From Halobacteriovorax marinus (GTDB lineage: Bacteria > Bdellovibrionota > Bacteriovoracia > Bacteriovoracales > Bacteriovoracaceae), in assembly GCA_002163155.1 (NCBI GenBank), contig MAAO01000004.1:248001-312000 (forward strand): DNA of 64,000 bases, read 5' to 3'. Of this stretch, positions 1-8,591 are shown piece by piece; the first letter of the stretch is position 1; each line of letters opens with the position of its first letter. The position numbers were made by a program, and so were the translations under genes. The notes below the pieces were generated by a model that saw only the letters and a program-made list of their open reading frames with translations, searched no databases and was not told where the DNA came from.

Positions 1-787
1 ATCTGTCTAAATTATCAGGATCAGACATATCCCCTATTTCACTTCTTTGGTTCACAAACCACTTCATTTTCTTTTCTGCTAATTGAGTAATACTTTGTGA
101 TGAGTTTTCTAGAGTTTTATATTTAACTTTATGCAGTTTTCCATCGAGTTGCGTTGAGACAATTTCTAGATATGGGTTGTCCTTAAGAGCTTGCAGCTCA
201 CTATCGTCTACAAAAGATTCAAACGAAGCAGCTTCACTTCTTATCTTAACTGGTTTAGAGACATTTCCTTCGAACAGTAATCCGCTAATATCATTTAAGC
301 TCTGATAGTTTAAGTCGCCTGTATGACTCTCCATATGATCTTTAACTAATTTTAAGTTATTTAAATCAAAGTAAGAATCTGATCCTGACTGCGACTGTCT
401 TTTAAATCTGCCAAAGAATTTATTCAAAAGGGAAGAGTTATCAGTCTTAGTGAATTTACTGGCAAATGCCATGTCTGAAATTTTAGCCTGCTCGAAGACG
501 ACTTTTTTCAAATCAGGTAAGACTTCAGAGAATGGAAGATAGTACAAACCATCTATCGCACTTAGAACATTATCCTTATCTGACTTTGAAAGTTTCTGTA
601 AGCCTGACTCTAAGAGAGCGCGCTTTTCTGAGTGATTAAAATCTAAGACGAGAGAAATTAACTCTTTGCAGTTTAGATTCGAACTGCTGGGAGATCTATC
701 TATTTTAGAGACGTCAGGGAACATTAACCTTTGCCCTAAAAAAGCAAAGCCAAATATAAATACAAATAAGCCTAATTTTTTGATAAT
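1..787 (-). CDS. Putative secreted protein, 3' end beyond the window
   Basis: An open frame runs from about 787 to the left edge, giving about 261 residues without a stop. It begins with a basic stretch (IIKKLG) followed by a hydrophobic core (LFVFIFGFAFLG), which looks like a signal peptide or membrane anchor; the rest is hydrophilic. A strong AAGGAG SD lies just upstream, but no ATG, GTG or TTG sits at the right distance. The codons there are ATT (785-787) and ATC (782-784), so a rare start codon is implied. The first in-frame ATG falls inside the hydrophobic segment and would destroy the signal. I do not recognise the family. Confidence 0.6.
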   Translation of the reverse strand, partial: MIKKLGLFVFIFGFAFLGQRLMFPDVSKIDRSPSSSNLNCKELISLVLDFNHSEKRALLESGLQKLSKSDKDNVLSAIDGLYYLPFSEVLPDLKKVVFEQAKISDMAFASKFTKTDNSSLLNKFFGRFKRQSQSGSDSYFDLNNLKLVKDHMESHTGDLNYQSLNDISGLLFEGNVSKPVKIRSEAASFESFVDDSELQALKDNPYLEIVSTQLDGKLHKVKYKTLENSSQSITQLAEKKMKWFVNQRSEIGDMSDPDNLDR

Positions 788-931
788 CTTCTCCTTATAA
801 TACTGAATGACCTATCGGAAGAATCAACAATTAAGTTTAATTCGTTAATTTTAATTTTTGAGAAGTAATATCCCGATACTAATAAGTATAAAACCCTGAT
901 TTAATTAGAAAAAAATACGTAGGAGCCACTT

Positions 932-1762
932 TTGACAAATTTCTTAGACCCTTCAAAATTTCATTTCTTTCTAAGTGAAAAGAACTCTACGAAACCTACT
1001 TTGGTGCTAGTTCATGGACTCCATAGCCAGCATAAGACTTTTCTAAATTGCGTTGAAGAACTACAGAAAGATTTCAATTGTTTGATTTATGATCAACGAG
1101 GTCATGGCAAAACTCCCAGACTTGGGGAAGATTACTCTGCCCACGCCATGGCGAAAGATCTTAAGAATTTATTAGATCATTTAAATCTTACAAAGATATT
1201 TCTCCTTGGACATTCTATGGGTGGTCGAACTGCTATGGCCTTTGTGGACTTATTTCCAGAGATGCTCGAAGCAGTCATCATTGAAGATATGGGTTGCCAT
1301 CAAAGAGCTGAGTTCTCTAAAGAGTTACTAGCAGAAAATATCAAAAAAGCTAAAGACCTGCACCGCGATACAAATATATTCAACTCAAGAGAGGAAGCTC
1401 TTACTTACCTCAAAGGACTTAGCCTTCCAAAAGGCATGGCCGAAGAAAAGATATTTGAAATTGAACCCGGTAAATTTGAAACTTATTTCTACACAGACTC
1501 TACTCAAATGTATGGATACCAAGGGAATTTTTCAGATCTAACATTAGGATTAAAGAATAACTCTCACACTCCTCTTCTCTTTCTAAGGGCCGATCCTAAA
1601 GTAGGAAGCGCTATGAAAGAAACATGTATAGAACATATTAAACTTCATTTGAGTCATGCCAAAGTCATAGAGATTAAAGATTCGTGGCACAATATTCACA
1701 ACTCAAAACCCGAAGAGTTTTATAAGATATTAAAAGATTTTTTCTTAGAACCCAAGAAGTGA
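932..1762 (+). CDS. Alpha/beta hydrolase
   Basis: This 276-residue protein has the alpha/beta-hydrolase fold. It shows an oxyanion-type LVHGLHSQ segment near residue 27, the DQRGHG strand near 54-59, and the nucleophile elbow GHSMGG with Ser95. A late SWHNIH segment probably supplies the catalytic His near residue 254. The start is TTG with AGGAG six bases upstream. No signal peptide is present, so it should be cytoplasmic. The substrate cannot be inferred; family members act as esterases, C-C hydrolases or related enzymes. Its last 18 bases overlap the 3' end of convergent modC. Confidence 0.85.
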   Translation: MTNFLDPSKFHFFLSEKNSTKPTLVLVHGLHSQHKTFLNCVEELQKDFNCLIYDQRGHGKTPRLGEDYSAHAMAKDLKNLLDHLNLTKIFLLGHSMGGRTAMAFVDLFPEMLEAVIIEDMGCHQRAEFSKELLAENIKKAKDLHRDTNIFNSREEALTYLKGLSLPKGMAEEKIFEIEPGKFETYFYTDSTQMYGYQGNFSDLTLGLKNNSHTPLLFLRADPKVGSAMKETCIEHIKLHLSHAKVIEIKDSWHNIHNSKPEEFYKILKDFFLEPKK

Positions 1763-2812
1763 AACAGATTTAACCAGCGCAAAAACTTCCATACCTACTT
1801 CTAAATTTAATGTAGCCAGGGAGTAGCCTGTAATTTCAGACATAAGAGTTTGTGAGTCTGCTAGTTTACACAGGACAATGACCCTTCCATTTTTCTTAGG
1901 TGAAATATCTACAATAGTCACTCGCATATGATTGAGAATACTCATACGCTCTGGTGTATCTAGAGCGATGGAAACATTTCTAGCGAGAATTCTTAAACGG
2001 TGTTGTTCCTCACAAGTTCTAGAATCAAGTCCCGTCAGTTTAAAATTTATAAGATCATTTCCAAAATTTCTAAGACCATGCTCATCACTCTCACCTATAC
2101 GACCCTCAATAACACTCACGGCACCCTCTTCATCAAAGAGCGGCGAATCCATTTGTGATAGTGCTTCTTTTAAAGTCATGACTCGTTCAACTCTACCATT
2201 TGCAATGAGTGCCACATGATCAGCTAGGCGTTCCACCACATCAGGAGAATGAGTGATATAGATGATAGGTATTTTTGAGTCTTTTGCGAGACTTTCAATT
2301 AAAAGAAGAATTTCATTCTTAGCCTGGTGATCCAAGGCCGAAAGAGGCTCATCCATACAGAGGATTTTAGGTTTAGATATAAGAGCACGACCAATTGCCA
2401 CGCGTTGAATTTCGCCACCAGAAAGAGACTGTACATTTTGATTGAGTTTATGCTCCATTCCTATTTTCATCGCCATTGATTCTACAGACTCAGTTCTTTC
2501 AATTGAGCGCTTAAGAGCATACTCTAAATTTTCTCTCACATTCATATGAGGAAAGAGTGCAGCATCTTGAAAAACAAAACCTATATTTCTCTTCTCTGTT
2601 ACTAAGCAAGTGTCTTCATTTTGCCAGAGAGTTTCATTAAACTTTAGAAGACCAATAGTCTTAGGTTCAAGCCCTGCAAGGGCGCGAAGAAGTGTACTCT
2701 TACCTGCACCAGACCTTCCAAACAATACAGTAATACCTGTCGTTGGCAGAGAGAAATCCCCTGTAGTCAGATGGAATTTTCCAATTTGTAATTTTAAATT
2801 TCCCTCTAACAT
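1745..2812 (-). CDS. modC: Molybdate ABC transporter ATP-binding protein ModC
   Basis: This is the ATPase subunit that powers molybdate (or tungstate) import with ModB and ModA. Visible motifs are Walker A GRSGAGKST (residues 32-40), the Q-loop FQDAALF, signature LSGGE (130-134), Walker B ILCMDEP (150-156) and the switch His in YITHSPD. About 125 residues after the nucleotide-binding domain resemble the TOBE/Mop-type regulatory domain usual in ModC. Its length of 355 residues is normal. It overlaps modB by 7 bases, indicating translational coupling. The assignment rests on the gene order modA-modB-modC as well as the sequence. Confidence 0.92.
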   Translation of the reverse strand: MLEGNLKLQIGKFHLTTGDFSLPTTGITVLFGRSGAGKSTLLRALAGLEPKTIGLLKFNETLWQNEDTCLVTEKRNIGFVFQDAALFPHMNVRENLEYALKRSIERTESVESMAMKIGMEHKLNQNVQSLSGGEIQRVAIGRALISKPKILCMDEPLSALDHQAKNEILLLIESLAKDSKIPIIYITHSPDVVERLADHVALIANGRVERVMTLKEALSQMDSPLFDEEGAVSVIEGRIGESDEHGLRNFGNDLINFKLTGLDSRTCEEQHRLRILARNVSIALDTPERMSILNHMRVTIVDISPKKNGRVIVLCKLADSQTLMSEITGYSLATLNLEVGMEVFALVKSVSLLGF

Positions 2813-3495
2813 GACTTCTCCTTCATAGCGATTCTTCTATTCATGCTATAAACAAGAATTAAAACTGTAATGGCAAAGAGAAGTAAAATCGCCGACAAAG
2901 TATGCGCCTTATCGTATTCCAGAGATTCAACATAATTATAAATATCAATAGAAACGACTCTAGTACTACCTGGAATATTTCCACCAACCATTAAAACCAC
3001 TCCAAATTCGCCAACAGTGTGAGCAAAACTTAAAGTCGCCGCTACTAGAAAACCATTTCGAGAAAGTGGTAGGACAATTGTTTTAAAGCGATCCAAAAAT
3101 GATGCTCTCATGGTCTTTGCAGCGTCTAGGAGATTTGTTGGGATATTTGAAAAAGCATGAACAAGTGGCTGAACAGTAAAAGGCAACGAATAAATAACGG
3201 AACCAATAACTAGCCCTGTGAAATTAAAAGTGAGTTGTCCAGAAAAGCCAAATAAACTAAGAAAATTTGTCACTGCTCCTTTTGGACTCAGAAAAACCAA
3301 GAGGTAGAAACCTAACACTGTTGGGGGAAGAACTAAAGGTAGGGCGACTAACGCCTCTAGCACCACCTTTAGAGGTGACTTCATTCGACTCATCCACCAC
3401 GCGAGAGGTGTTCCTAGAATCAACAGGACTATGGTCGCTACTGAAGCAACTTTAAGCGTAAGAAAAATGGATCCAAACTCTAGACTTGAGGACAT
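2806..3495 (-). CDS. modB: Molybdate ABC transporter permease ModB
   Basis: This is a 229-residue inner-membrane permease with about five or six hydrophobic segments, a typical size for ModB. The cytoplasmic EAA-like loop appears near residues 122-145 (LLDAAKTMRASFLDRFKTI), followed by LPLSRNGFLVAATLSFAHTVGEFG, which is characteristic of ModB/CysT-type permeases. It sits two bases downstream of modA and overlaps modC, so the three form one operon. Confidence 0.92.
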   Translation of the reverse strand: MSSSLEFGSIFLTLKVASVATIVLLILGTPLAWWMSRMKSPLKVVLEALVALPLVLPPTVLGFYLLVFLSPKGAVTNFLSLFGFSGQLTFNFTGLVIGSVIYSLPFTVQPLVHAFSNIPTNLLDAAKTMRASFLDRFKTIVLPLSRNGFLVAATLSFAHTVGEFGVVLMVGGNIPGSTRVVSIDIYNYVESLEYDKAHTLSAILLLFAITVLILVYSMNRRIAMKEKSC

Positions 3496-3497
3496 GA

Positions 3498-4256
3498 TTA
3501 ATTCTTACCTTGTGTGAGATAGCCAAATTTTTCAAGTACCCTTTGAACCTTTTCACTTTTAAAGTAGTTCAAAAAAAATCTAACTTCGACACTTTTATTT
3601 GCTCTCTTTAATATAACTGCAGCTTGATTTATTGGTGAATGCAAAGAGGTCTCAAGAGTATAGTACTCACCTTTTCTAAAAAAACTACCTTGTCTGTCTT
3701 TTAGCTGAGAAAGAGAAACGATACCAAGAGCAGCGTTACCTGTTGAGATGAATTGAAAAGTTTGAGATATATTCTCTCCAAAAACTAATTTACTTTCAAG
3801 ACTCTTATAAACTTTCAAAGACTTCAATACTGAGACAGCTGCACTTCCGTAGGGAGCTGTTTTTGGATTTGCGATGGCAAAGAATTTGAACTTACCCTCT
3901 TTTAAAATAGTCACTGCATTTTTTTTAATGCTTAAATCTAAACTATAAAGGGCAATCCTCCCTCTGGCATAAATAAAGCGGCTATCTCTTAGCGCAAGTC
4001 CTTCTCTTATGAGTAGATCAGCACGCAACTCATCCGCACTAAAGAAAATGTCAAAGGGTGCACCATTTTTAATTTGAGTGTAGAGCTTTCCGGTGGATCC
4101 ATAAGAGATCAGAACTTTATTTCCAGTTTCTTGTTCATAATTTCTACTTACAAACTTCATGGTACTCATAAAGTTAGAAGCAACTGCTATCTTAACCGTC
4201 TTAGAGAATGTCGGAACAAGGATCAGGTAAAAAGTAAGAACGAGAATATACTTCAT
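3498..4256 (-). CDS. modA: Molybdate-binding periplasmic protein ModA
   Basis: This is the substrate-binding component of the molybdate importer. An N-terminal hydrophobic signal segment (YILVLTFYLILVPTFS) is followed by the ModA-like start VKIAVASNFMSTMKFV, then SYGSTGKLYTQIKNGAPFDIFFSADE, where oxyanion-contacting Ser residues are expected. ATG at 4256 is preferred over the TTG one codon earlier; the SD is weak in either case. It is the first gene of modABC. A related oxyanion such as tungstate is possible as the true ligand. Confidence 0.9.
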   Translation of the reverse strand: MKYILVLTFYLILVPTFSKTVKIAVASNFMSTMKFVSRNYEQETGNKVLISYGSTGKLYTQIKNGAPFDIFFSADELRADLLIREGLALRDSRFIYARGRIALYSLDLSIKKNAVTILKEGKFKFFAIANPKTAPYGSAAVSVLKSLKVYKSLESKLVFGENISQTFQFISTGNAALGIVSLSQLKDRQGSFFRKGEYYTLETSLHSPINQAAVILKRANKSVEVRFFLNYFKSEKVQRVLEKFGYLTQGKN

Positions 4257-4422
4257 CAAAATGTTATATCTGAGCTCTTTTTACCTGTAAACCGTTAGAA
4301 AATATGTATAAATTCAATAGGTTGTGAGACCACGCAGTAAACAAATTTACCTTAACCAGTAATATCTGTAACATCTTTAATACTCTGATCACTTACCATT
4401 AACTATAATCAGTGGAGTATAG

Positions 4423-5559
4423 ATGATTTGGACAGTTTTCATTCTTATTTTTGGACTATTCTTAGCCTACGCTAATGGTGCTAATGACAACTTTAAAGGT
4501 GTCGCCACTCTCTATGGAAGTAGAACGACGACCTATAAGAAATCTCTCATTTGGACAACTATCTTTACACTCCTAGGCTCTCTAACAGCACTCTACTTTG
4601 CGGGAGAATTGCTCATAGTTTTTAAAGGAAAAGGCCTTGTTCCTAGTGAAGTGATTGCTCTAAATGAATTCCCCATCGCAGTTGGTCTTGGAGCCGCCCT
4701 TACAGTTATGCTTGCGACAGTATTGGCACTACCTGTATCAACAACCCATGCTTTAATTGGAGCTCTCGCGGGTGCCGGTATCATTGCTTCCTCTACAGGG
4801 ATTAATTTTACAAAACTTGCTCAGAGCTTTTTTCTTCCTTTAATTGCAGGGCCACTTCTTTCAATTCTTTTAGCGATGCTTATTTACCCAATTTTAAAAA
4901 AGCTAAAAGATAAATTGGGAGTCAAAGAAAACACCTGTCTCTGCATTGGAAATAAAACGATTGCCACCTCTCCTCTTCAAATTCCTTCGGTGAGTGAATT
5001 TGTACATCTACATCCAGAACTAAAACTCCCTTCTTCCACCATGGCCAGCGAAGCCTATTGCAAGAGTCACTACGAAGGATTTTTCCTAGGTTTCTCCGTA
5101 CACAATTTCCTAGAAAAGTTGCATTACTTTAGTGCAGCGCTAGTCTGCTTTGCCAGAGGATTAAATGACACTCCAAAAATAGCGGCCTTACTTTTAATAG
5201 GTTCAAGATTTTCTCTGCAATGGTCAATTACTCTCGTCGGTGTTTTCATTCTCATTGGAGGTATCATTCATTCAAAGAAAATTGCCGATACAATGGGAAA
5301 TAAAGTGACGAGTATGAATCCGGGTCAGGCCCTTACAGCAAACTTAGTCACAGGCTTTATGGTTTTCGGAGCCTCAAAAATGGGAGTTCCCGTATCAACA
5401 ACACATGTCTCTTGTGGATCAATTTTTGGAATTGCTTCAATAACGAGAAAAGCACAATCTAAAATGATTTTGCATATTCTCCTGGCCTGGGTAACGACTC
5501 TGCCTTTAGGTTTTATTTTTGGAGCAGGTGTCATGTTTGCACTCAGGCAGCTTCTTTAA
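4423..5559 (+). CDS. pit: PiT-family inorganic phosphate permease
   Basis: This 378-residue polytopic membrane protein belongs to the PiT family of low-affinity phosphate:cation symporters. The duplicated family signature is visible: ANGANDNFKGVATLYG near the N-terminus and FARGLNDTPKIAALLL in the second half. Each is followed by an LPVSTTHA/VPVSTTHVSCGSIFG segment. Start ATG follows GGAG by five bases. It ends inside the 3' end of the convergent response-regulator gene (17-base overlap). No pho-type regulator or PhoU-like partner is adjacent. Confidence 0.93.
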   Translation: MIWTVFILIFGLFLAYANGANDNFKGVATLYGSRTTTYKKSLIWTTIFTLLGSLTALYFAGELLIVFKGKGLVPSEVIALNEFPIAVGLGAALTVMLATVLALPVSTTHALIGALAGAGIIASSTGINFTKLAQSFFLPLIAGPLLSILLAMLIYPILKKLKDKLGVKENTCLCIGNKTIATSPLQIPSVSEFVHLHPELKLPSSTMASEAYCKSHYEGFFLGFSVHNFLEKLHYFSAALVCFARGLNDTPKIAALLLIGSRFSLQWSITLVGVFILIGGIIHSKKIADTMGNKVTSMNPGQALTANLVTGFMVFGASKMGVPVSTTHVSCGSIFGIASITRKAQSKMILHILLAWVTTLPLGFIFGAGVMFALRQLL

Positions 5560-5902
5560 AAAGCTCATCTGCAAATGAAGCTATTTCATTAAATCTCATG
5601 GGTTTTTTGAAAATCTTTTTTACGTTACTTGGGACATTAGCCTGCGTATCAAGATAGCCCGTTACAAAAACGACCGGAGGATATTGAGGATCTCTCTTAA
5701 GAAGAATTTCTGCCAGCTCAAGTCCGTCACCTTTCTCCATACGTACATCTGAGATCACTAAATCAAAGTCATTGTCCAAACTAATACGGCTGGCCTCATC
5801 TCCAGAACTGGCTGTCATCACGTCGTAACCCCTAGAGCGAAAGGAATCGGCCATAAGATCACAGATAATTTCTTCGTCATCTACAATTAGTATCTTTCTC
5901 AT
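5543..5902 (-). CDS. Single-domain response regulator (CheY-like receiver)
   Basis: This 119-residue stand-alone receiver domain has the full phosphorylation site: acidic pair Asp8-Asp9, phospho-acceptor Asp52 in VISDVRM, switch Thr81 and Lys100 before Pro101. There is no output domain, so it acts by protein-protein contact or as a phosphate relay. No histidine kinase or chemotaxis gene lies next to it, so the partner is unknown. Confidence 0.92.
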   Translation of the reverse strand: MRKILIVDDEEIICDLMADSFRSRGYDVMTASSGDEASRISLDNDFDLVISDVRMEKGDGLELAEILLKRDPQYPPVVFVTGYLDTQANVPSNVKKIFKKPMRFNEIASFADELFKEAA

Positions 5903-5947
5903 ACATCTTCACCCTTCATTATTACCGAACCTCGAGGAGGTGGCGGT

Positions 5948-6088
5948 ATGCACCATATTGACCTAAAAAGATGGGTATTTTATGAGGATTCTACATTTCT
6001 TCGTGATTTCAAGAGGATAGGTCTCTCGGCAACTACCCGCATCAAAGTCAACTATTGTCTATTGAGCTACTTTCATATAAATAATTAA
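5948..6088 (+). CDS. Possible small protein (46 aa)
   Basis: A short ORF begins at ATG 5948 with a strong GAGGAGG SD seven bases upstream and runs 46 codons to TAA. The peptide starts MHHIDLKRWVFYEDSTFLRD, is basic, and ends with a moderately hydrophobic stretch. It lies between the divergent receiver gene and the peptide-transport ATPase, ending 33 bases before the latter's ATG, so it could be a leader gene. I recognise no family. The SD is the main support. Confidence 0.35.
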   Translation: MHHIDLKRWVFYEDSTFLRDFKRIGLSATTRIKVNYCLLSYFHINN

Positions 6089-6121
6089 TGCACTGATTTT
6101 ATTAAACAAACCGGTAGATTT

Positions 6122-7834
6122 ATGTCAGAAAACATTTTAAGCATTAGAAATTTAACAATTGAATTTAAAACTGAAGACGAGACAGTTGTTGCAGTAAAAA
6201 AACTGAATTTAGATATCCCAAAAGGAAAGACTGTTGGTCTTGTTGGAGAATCTGGTTCTGGAAAATCTGTAACTTCACTTGCTATCATGGGCCTCATTCC
6301 TAGCCCTCCAGGTTCAATCTCTGAGGGAGAAATTCTCTTTCACGGTGAAGACCTAACTAAAATGAGCCAAGATCAAATGAGAAAAATTAGAGGTAATAGA
6401 ATTGCCATGATTTTTCAAGAGCCAATGACTTCTCTCAACCCAGTTTATACTGTTGGAAATCAAATTGATGAAGTTTTAGTTCTTCACCAAGGTAATTCTA
6501 AAAAAGAAGCTCGTAAGAGAACAATTGAACTTCTTGATGAAGTAGGAATACCAGATCCGAGTGAATCAGTTAATAAATACCCTCACCAAATGTCAGGTGG
6601 TCAGAAACAAAGAGTAATGATCGCAATGGCCATGGCCTGTGAACCAGAACTTCTTATTTGTGATGAGCCTACAACGGCACTAGATGTAACAATTCAAAAA
6701 CAAGTTCTTGAACTTATGTTTGAACTTCAGAGAAAGCACGGAATGTCGATGCTCTTCATTACTCACGATCTTGCTGTAATCGCAGATATTGCTGATGATG
6801 TTGCTGTTATGTACAGAGGTGACCTTGTTGAAAAAAATACAACGAGAAAACTCTTTGAAGATCCAAAACACCCATACACTAAGGGACTTCTTGCCTGTAG
6901 ACCTTCACTAGTTGAAAATCCAAAGAGATTAATGACTGTTGAAGATTTTGTAGACGTAAAAGATAATAAAGACATCAACCCTTTAAAATCTGAAATCAAA
7001 ACTCAACGTCCTATAGATGAAGAACATAACCCTGTTATTTTAGAAATTAAGAACTTTAAAAAATACTTCCCAATTAAAGGTGGATTCTTCGGTAAAACTG
7101 TTGACCAGTTCAAAGCTGTTGATGACATCAATATTAAAGTAAGAAGAGGTAGAACTCTTGGACTTGTTGGTGAGTCAGGTTGTGGAAAGACAACTCTTGG
7201 TAGAGCCGTATTAAGACTTATTGAGCCTACTGCTGGTGAAGTTTTCTACCATGGTCAAGATATTACAAAAATATCATCTGAAGAAATGAGACTACTTAGA
7301 AGAAAAATGCAAATCATCTTCCAAGATCCGTACTCATCTCTAAACCCAAGAATGACTGTTGGTGACATTATTACTGAACCAATGGTTATCCACGGAATTG
7401 GTGGAACTAAGAAAGAAAGATATGTTACTGCTGCAGATCTTCTTGAAAAAGTTGGTCTTAAAGGTGATCACTTAAATAGATACCCGCATGAGTTCTCAGG
7501 TGGACAAAGACAAAGAATCTGTATTGCCAGAGCACTAGGTCTTCAACCAGAATTCATTATTTGTGATGAATCAGTATCTGCCCTTGATGTTTCTGTTCAA
7601 GCACAGGTGTTAAACCTATTACAAGATCTTCAAGATGAGTTCAACTTAACTTACATCTTCATTTCGCATGATCTCTCTGTTGTAAAATATATCTCAGATG
7701 AAGTTTGCGTAATGAACCAAGGTAAGATTGTAGAGTATGCCACATCGGATGAAATCTACAAGAACCCAAAACATGATTATACGAAGAAGCTATTGGGAGC
7801 AATCCCAAAAGGCGTACCAAAAGAATTACAATAA
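6122..7834 (+). CDS. Fused oligopeptide ABC transporter ATPase (DppD-DppF type)
   Basis: A 570-residue protein carries two complete ABC ATPase modules. Module 1 has Walker A VGESGSGKS near residue 42, MSGGQ and a CDEPTTALD Walker B; module 2 has VGESGCGKTT near 348, FSGGQ and CDESVSALD. Each ends with the oligopeptide-transport C-terminal segment, for example YTKGLLACRPSL and YTKKLLGAIPKG. In most bacteria these are two genes; fused forms are known (YejF type). It would energise di- or oligopeptide uptake, but no binding protein or permease gene is nearby. A good terminator follows directly. Confidence 0.93.
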   Translation: MSENILSIRNLTIEFKTEDETVVAVKKLNLDIPKGKTVGLVGESGSGKSVTSLAIMGLIPSPPGSISEGEILFHGEDLTKMSQDQMRKIRGNRIAMIFQEPMTSLNPVYTVGNQIDEVLVLHQGNSKKEARKRTIELLDEVGIPDPSESVNKYPHQMSGGQKQRVMIAMAMACEPELLICDEPTTALDVTIQKQVLELMFELQRKHGMSMLFITHDLAVIADIADDVAVMYRGDLVEKNTTRKLFEDPKHPYTKGLLACRPSLVENPKRLMTVEDFVDVKDNKDINPLKSEIKTQRPIDEEHNPVILEIKNFKKYFPIKGGFFGKTVDQFKAVDDINIKVRRGRTLGLVGESGCGKTTLGRAVLRLIEPTAGEVFYHGQDITKISSEEMRLLRRKMQIIFQDPYSSLNPRMTVGDIITEPMVIHGIGGTKKERYVTAADLLEKVGLKGDHLNRYPHEFSGGQRQRICIARALGLQPEFIICDESVSALDVSVQAQVLNLLQDLQDEFNLTYIFISHDLSVVKYISDEVCVMNQGKIVEYATSDEIYKNPKHDYTKKLLGAIPKGVPKELQ

Positions 7835-7841
7835 AAAATCG

Positions 7842-7864
7842 AGGCTCCGAAAGGAGCCTTTTTT
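7842..7864 (+). terminator. Intrinsic terminator after the peptide ABC ATPase
   Basis: The stem AGGCTCC/GGAGCCT closes a GAAA tetraloop and runs into a T tract. A run of A residues on the other side gives a T-rich tail on the opposite strand too. It may therefore also serve the convergent polysaccharide operon, whose last gene ends here. Confidence 0.9.
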
Positions 7865-8591
7865 ATTTCTTAGAACTTAACCAATAATAGAAAATTTTAA
7901 AGCTTACTAGAATTCTTTTAAAGCGAAACCATTTAGGTTCCATTAAGAAGCGCCAAATTCCCTCAAGCCCAATTTTCTGAATTAACTTTGGAGCTCTCTT
8001 TACAGCACCTGCAACGAAGTCAAAAGTTCCACCAGAACCTACAACAACTTTAACTCCAAGGTTTTGTAAAAATTCTTTATGCTCTTCCATCCAATACTCT
8101 TGCTTGGGGGCCCCAAAACCGACAAAGAGATAATCTGGTTTAAATAATTTTATCTTACCTAGAATTTTCTTATTATGTAGATCAGGAAAGGGATAATCGG
8201 CCTTAACCGGAGAGAACCCCTCAACTTGGATTCCATATTGCTCTCTTATTTTCAGTACTGCATCTCGATTGATATCTTCACTACAACCCAAGAGGAAAAT
8301 TCTCTCTCCTTCCTGTCTTGCTCTTTTACAACAATCATAAATAAAATCAGAACCTGAAATCTTTGAAATTTCCTCAGTCTTATTTGAAATTTTTGCAAGT
8401 ACATGAGGTATACGTCCATCAAAAGTTGTAAAGTTCTCATTGAGAATTTTATTCAACTTTGCATCCTCATTGGCCTTAACAATGATTTCTGAATTTGCCG
8501 TAACCACAATTTTTAATTCTGGTTTTCCATCAAGCAGCGTATTTTTCTCTAACGCCTTGAATTTGATGTTCGCAAATTTGACTGCCCCCAT
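7863..8591 (-). CDS. WecG/TagA/CpsF-family glycosyltransferase
   Basis: This 242-residue enzyme matches the WecG/TagA family (GT26), which adds ManNAc or related sugars to undecaprenyl-PP-linked GlcNAc. Visible features are the N-terminal VTANSEIIVKA segment, the DGRIPHVLA region, and the diagnostic LFVGFGAPKQEYWM followed by VGSGGTFDFVAGAVKRAP. The ATG at 8591 has an AGGTG SD and lies 62 bases inside the upstream gene, a long overlap. As the last gene of the operon it probably adds an early sugar of the repeat unit. Confidence 0.88.
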   Translation of the reverse strand: MGAVKFANIKFKALEKNTLLDGKPELKIVVTANSEIIVKANEDAKLNKILNENFTTFDGRIPHVLAKISNKTEEISKISGSDFIYDCCKRARQEGERIFLLGCSEDINRDAVLKIREQYGIQVEGFSPVKADYPFPDLHNKKILGKIKLFKPDYLFVGFGAPKQEYWMEEHKEFLQNLGVKVVVGSGGTFDFVAGAVKRAPKLIQKIGLEGIWRFLMEPKWFRFKRILVSFKIFYYWLSSKK

